Shown: one piece after another, positions 61,736 to 64,000 of the stretch
Position numbering within the stretch: position 1 is the stretch's first letter
Layout: the number at the start of each line of letters is the position of its first letter
Source of the DNA: SHVZ01 sp044223515
GTDB taxonomy: Bacteria; Pseudomonadota; Alphaproteobacteria; SHVZ01
Reading direction: 5' to 3'
Assembly: GCA_044223515.1 (NCBI GenBank)
Contig: JBGALV010000001.1
Location: 62,001-126,000, forward strand
Length of the DNA: 64,000 bases
Position numbers and translations under genes: made by a program
Notes under the pieces: model-generated
Databases searched by the model: none
The model's input: only the letters and a program-made list of their open reading frames with translations
Told to the model about the DNA's origin: nothing

Positions 61736-61754
61736 GGGCGCGTCGCCCTAACGT

Positions 61755-62378
61755 CTACTCGCGCGAGGTGTGCTGGACCGACCCGATCAGCGAGAGGAAC
61801 TCGCGGCGGGTCGAGGGATCGTCGCGGAAGGCGCCGGTCATCTTGCTGGTGACCATCGAGGTGCCCGGCTTGTGGACGCCGCGGGTGGTCATGCAGTGGT
61901 GGATCGCCTCGATCACGACGGCGACACCGCGCGGCTTCAGGGCACTCTCGATCGCGCCGGCGATCTGCGCGGTCAGCTTCTCCTGGATCTGCAGGCGCTT
62001 CGCATACGCGTCGACGACGCGGGCGAGCTTGGAGATGCCGACGACGCGGTTGCGCGGCAGGTAGGCCACGTGCACCTTGCCGATGATCGGTGCCAAGTGG
62101 TGCTCGCAATGGCTCTCGAGACGAATGTCGCGGAGCACGACCATCTCGTCGTAGCCCTCGGTCTCGGAGAAGGTGCGCGACAGGATCTCTTCCGGGTCGG
62201 CGCCATAGCCCGAGCCATAGGCTTCGTAGGCACGACAGACGCGGGCCGGGGTGTCGTGAAGGCCTTCGCGCGACGGGTCGTCGCCGGTCCAGCGCAGGAG
62301 GACGCGGATCGCTTCCTCGGCTTCGGCCCGAGAGGGCTTGAGGCTCTTCTTGGGCGCAGTCTTCTTGGGTGCAGGCAT
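61755..62378 (-). CDS. folE: GTP cyclohydrolase I
   Basis: FolE makes dihydroneopterin triphosphate, the first step to folate. The 207-residue protein has a lysine-rich N-terminus, LHDTPARVCRAYEAYGSGY, the zinc-binding Cys and His in LESHCEHHLAPIIGK, GISKLARVVDAYAKRLQIQEKL and the second zinc Cys in AIHHCMTTRGVHK. ATG 62378 has GGAGG ten bases upstream; an ATG nine bases earlier sits too close to it. The leader contains nested hairpins. Confidence 0.95.
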   Translation of the reverse strand: MPAPKKTAPKKSLKPSRAEAEEAIRVLLRWTGDDPSREGLHDTPARVCRAYEAYGSGYGADPEEILSRTFSETEGYDEMVVLRDIRLESHCEHHLAPIIGKVHVAYLPRNRVVGISKLARVVDAYAKRLQIQEKLTAQIAGAIESALKPRGVAVVIEAIHHCMTTRGVHKPGTSMVTSKMTGAFRDDPSTRREFLSLIGSVQHTSRE

Positions 62379-62706
62379 CCGACACATTCCTCCCGGGCCG
62401 ATCCGTTGAGACGGGACCGGCCTGTTTTGTAGCGATCCTGATCGAGAAGGCCGGGACCCGCATTCCGGTGCGGTCCGCAGCCTGTAGGTCGCGGCTAAGC
62501 CCGAGCCTAGCCGATCGGATACCTACGAGGCGATGGCGAAGGTTGCAACCCGAAAACCCGGCCCTGCGTGGGTTGAAAGGTAAAAATCCCGTACATTCAA
62601 TACGGTTAACGTGGTTGTGAGAAGCCGCCGCCGGCCAGGAATGCCCGGTGCGATCACTTCGGAACCGGAACGTCGTTACTTTGGCCGAGCCCGGACACTT
62701 GATCCC
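62379..62706 (-). other. Leader region of folE with conserved-looking hairpins
   Basis: A 328-base stretch without a gene between folE and the MbnH gene. It contains a nested hairpin at 62484-62526, a ten-base palindrome GGTTGCAACC at 62541-62550 and an AT-rich patch near 62580-62610 that could be the promoter. A long structured leader before a folate gene suggests regulation, but the known tetrahydrofolate riboswitch core was not recognised. Confidence 0.5.
62484..62526 (-). promoter_or_regulatory. Nested hairpin in the folE leader
   Basis: GTAGGT (62484-62489) pairs with ACCTAC (62521-62526). Within it CGGCTA (62492-62497) pairs with TAGCCG (62508-62513), closed further by GC pairs around a CCGA loop. 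Two coaxial perfect stems in a leader are unlikely by chance alone. Confidence 0.45.
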
Positions 62707-63837
62707 TTACTTCTTCGAGACGGCAAAGGGATCGGCGAAGCGTGGATCCTTGATGAAATCCTCATCGGTGAGCGTGCGGAGAAAGGCGATCAGGTCGGTG
62801 CGCTCGTCCGAGGTGACCTTGAAGCCCGCGACGAACAGGTCCTTGTTCGGGTGCTGCGAGCCCGCGCCGGCATAGGGGCCGGAGGCGATCGTCCGGCCGC
62901 CGGCGGCGTAGTGGTCGATGACCTCCTCCAGCGTCGCGATGCTGCCGTCGTGCATGTAGGGGGCGGTGAGGGCCACGTTGCGGAGCGTCGGCGCCCGGAA
63001 CAGGCCGACATGCTCGGGCCGGCCGGTGACCTCGGCGACTCCGGCGTTGAACGGCGGATAGTTGCCCGTGCCGCCGATATTGTAGAGGCCGGTGTTGTGG
63101 AAGGCGATCTCGAGGAACTGCGTCCGCTCGTGGACCACGTTGTCGTTGAGGTTGAGGCTGCCATGGCAGTGGTGGCACTCGAACCGCTCGGAGAAGAAGA
63201 GCGCTTCGCCGCGCTTTGCCGAGTCCGAGATCGCGTTCTGCTCGCGGCCGAAGCGATAGCGGTCGTATGGAGAGTTCGCCGAGATCAGCGTGCGCTCGAA
63301 GGTGGCGATCGCCATCGCGATCTTCGGAATCGTGACGTCGCCGCTTGCGTCCTCGGGGAAGGCGGCCCGCGTCAGCTCGCGGTAGGGCGGATCGGCATTG
63401 AGCAGGCCGAGCACGGCCTGCTCGCGGCCAGTGAGCCCCATCTCGACCGGCTGCTCGTTGAACATCGGCACCAACGCCTGGTTCTCCAGCATCTTCAGCA
63501 GCGGGTTTGCCCAGGTCAGCACCGGGTTGTAGGCGACGTTGGCCAGCGACATCGCGCTCCGCGGATGAACCTCGCCGGTGACACCGACCGAGCGTGCCTT
63601 GCCGTCGGTGAAGGCGAGGTCCTGTCGATGGCAAGAGGCGCAGGAAAAGGTGCCATCGAGCGAGAGCCGCTTCTCGTAGAAGAGATGGCGGCCGAGCTCG
63701 ACCTTGGCCGTCGACATCGCGTTGCCCTCGGGCACCGCCGGCTTCGGCAGCCAGTCGGGAATGCGCCAGACATACTCCTCGGCACGGGTGCCGCCGATGC
63801 CCAGCAGCAGTATCGCGATGACGACGAGCCGGATCAT
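62707..63837 (-). CDS. mbnH: Di-haem cytochrome c peroxidase-like enzyme MbnH
   Basis: A 376-residue secreted di-haem protein of the MauG/CCP group. The signal peptide ends near GGTRAE (residue 20). Haem motifs are C66/C69/H70 in SCASCHRQ and C221/C224/H225 in ECHHCHG; TAPYMHDGS supplies the conserved Tyr-Met-His segment. The order CASCH, FTDG, PRSAMSLANVAYNPVLTWANPLL is characteristic of MbnH. In the known pair MbnH oxidises a tryptophan of its partner MbnP to make a copper site. It starts by ATGA overlap with MbnP. Confidence 0.9.
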   Translation of the reverse strand: MIRLVVIAILLLGIGGTRAEEYVWRIPDWLPKPAVPEGNAMSTAKVELGRHLFYEKRLSLDGTFSCASCHRQDLAFTDGKARSVGVTGEVHPRSAMSLANVAYNPVLTWANPLLKMLENQALVPMFNEQPVEMGLTGREQAVLGLLNADPPYRELTRAAFPEDASGDVTIPKIAMAIATFERTLISANSPYDRYRFGREQNAISDSAKRGEALFFSERFECHHCHGSLNLNDNVVHERTQFLEIAFHNTGLYNIGGTGNYPPFNAGVAEVTGRPEHVGLFRAPTLRNVALTAPYMHDGSIATLEEVIDHYAAGGRTIASGPYAGAGSQHPNKDLFVAGFKVTSDERTDLIAFLRTLTDEDFIKDPRFADPFAVSKK

Positions 63838-64000
63838 CGGTCGAGGCGGAAGAGGCTCTGCGTGCCGGACGGCAGTCCGAAGGCCGCCATCACCCCGGTG
63901 CAGTCCTTGTCGTCGGGTGCGGAGAGGCAGCCGAGCGCGGTGTCCGGCTGGTTGACCGTAACGTCGGTCTGCGCCAGCAGCGCGGCGATGTCGGCGACGA
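63834..64000 (-). CDS. mbnP: MbnP-like copper-binding partner (partial, N-terminus off the window)
   Basis: Fifty-four C-terminal codons are visible: VADIAALLAQTDVTVNQP, then GCLSAPDDKDCTGVMAAFGL and a stop after SLFRLDR. The spaced cysteines with the PDDKDC turn and the aromatic-phenylalanine ending match the tail of MbnP, the partner of MbnH. The tryptophan target and most ligands lie beyond the window edge. Coupling to mbnH by overlap supports the call. Confidence 0.8.
   Translation of the reverse strand, partial: VADIAALLAQTDVTVNQPDTALGCLSAPDDKDCTGVMAAFGLPSGTQSLFRLDR

Overview
The window is a GC-rich stretch of bacterial chromosome. The order rpoZ - rsh - pdxJ - acpS - lepB - rnc - era at the left, together with the protein sequences, points to an alphaproteobacterium, probably of a Rhodospirillales-like group; there is no rRNA or other marker to place it more exactly. 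Coding density is high, many neighbours overlap by ATGA or GTGA, and no prophage, integrase, insertion sequence, CRISPR array or tRNA was seen.

Layout. 1-9.4 kb: cupin fragment, aminotransferase, then the housekeeping cluster rpoZ, rsh (ppGpp), pdxJ (vitamin B6), acpS, a frameshifted MFS gene, lepB, rnc, era. 9.1-15.7 kb: small secreted protein, mscL, a hybrid histidine kinase, a second aminotransferase, a hypothetical and a phosphotriesterase-family hydrolase. 16.0-21.8 kb: a stressosome-type signalling operon of RsbR, RsbS, RsbT, an RsbW-like/RsbX-like fusion, a hybrid histidine kinase with an extra N-terminal ATPase-like domain (frameshifted as given) and a receiver-HWE kinase. 21.8-30.5 kb: acyl-CoA ligase broken by a 34-bp tandem duplication, and a dipeptide ABC operon with two tandem binding proteins. 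30.7-37.1 kb: a carbohydrate ABC operon without an ATPase gene but with nanE and an N-acetylglucosamine-type kinase, ending in a self-cleaving P1-family peptidase. 37.1-41.8 kb: cfa, NAD kinase, moaA, divergent fdhD, 2-phosphosulfolactate phosphatase. 41.9-44.6 kb: secreted hypothetical and two OmpA-like lipoprotein paralogues, one with a deleted C-terminus. 44.8-47.6 kb: glycosyltransferase-like protein, REP-like repeats, MlrC-family metallopeptidase. 47.6-48.8 kb: a possible small RNA, then a DUF5343 gene with an AT-rich upstream region that looks acquired. 48.8-57.9 kb: AhpD-like protein, KDPGal aldolase, PleC-like kinase, DapA-family aldolase, a divergent pair of citrate synthase genes (one fused to a DNA-binding domain), OsmC, CPBP protease, extensin-like lipoprotein. 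57.9-64.0 kb: FAD oxidoreductase, small membrane protein, cobalamin riboswitch with btuB, folE, and an MbnH/MbnP pair cut by the right edge.

How parts work together. Three sensor kinases plus the Rsb operon make this a signalling-rich locus. The strongest candidates for new biology are the Rsb/two-component operon, the three-hairpin RNA at 47.66-47.76 kb next to the DUF5343 gene, the structured folE leader, and the fused citrate synthase regulator with a palindrome in its divergent promoter. Three genes are frame-disrupted (5513-6716, 18655-20737, 21825-23577) and one OmpA gene carries a deletion; these may be real mutations or assembly faults and should be checked against reads before biology is built on them.
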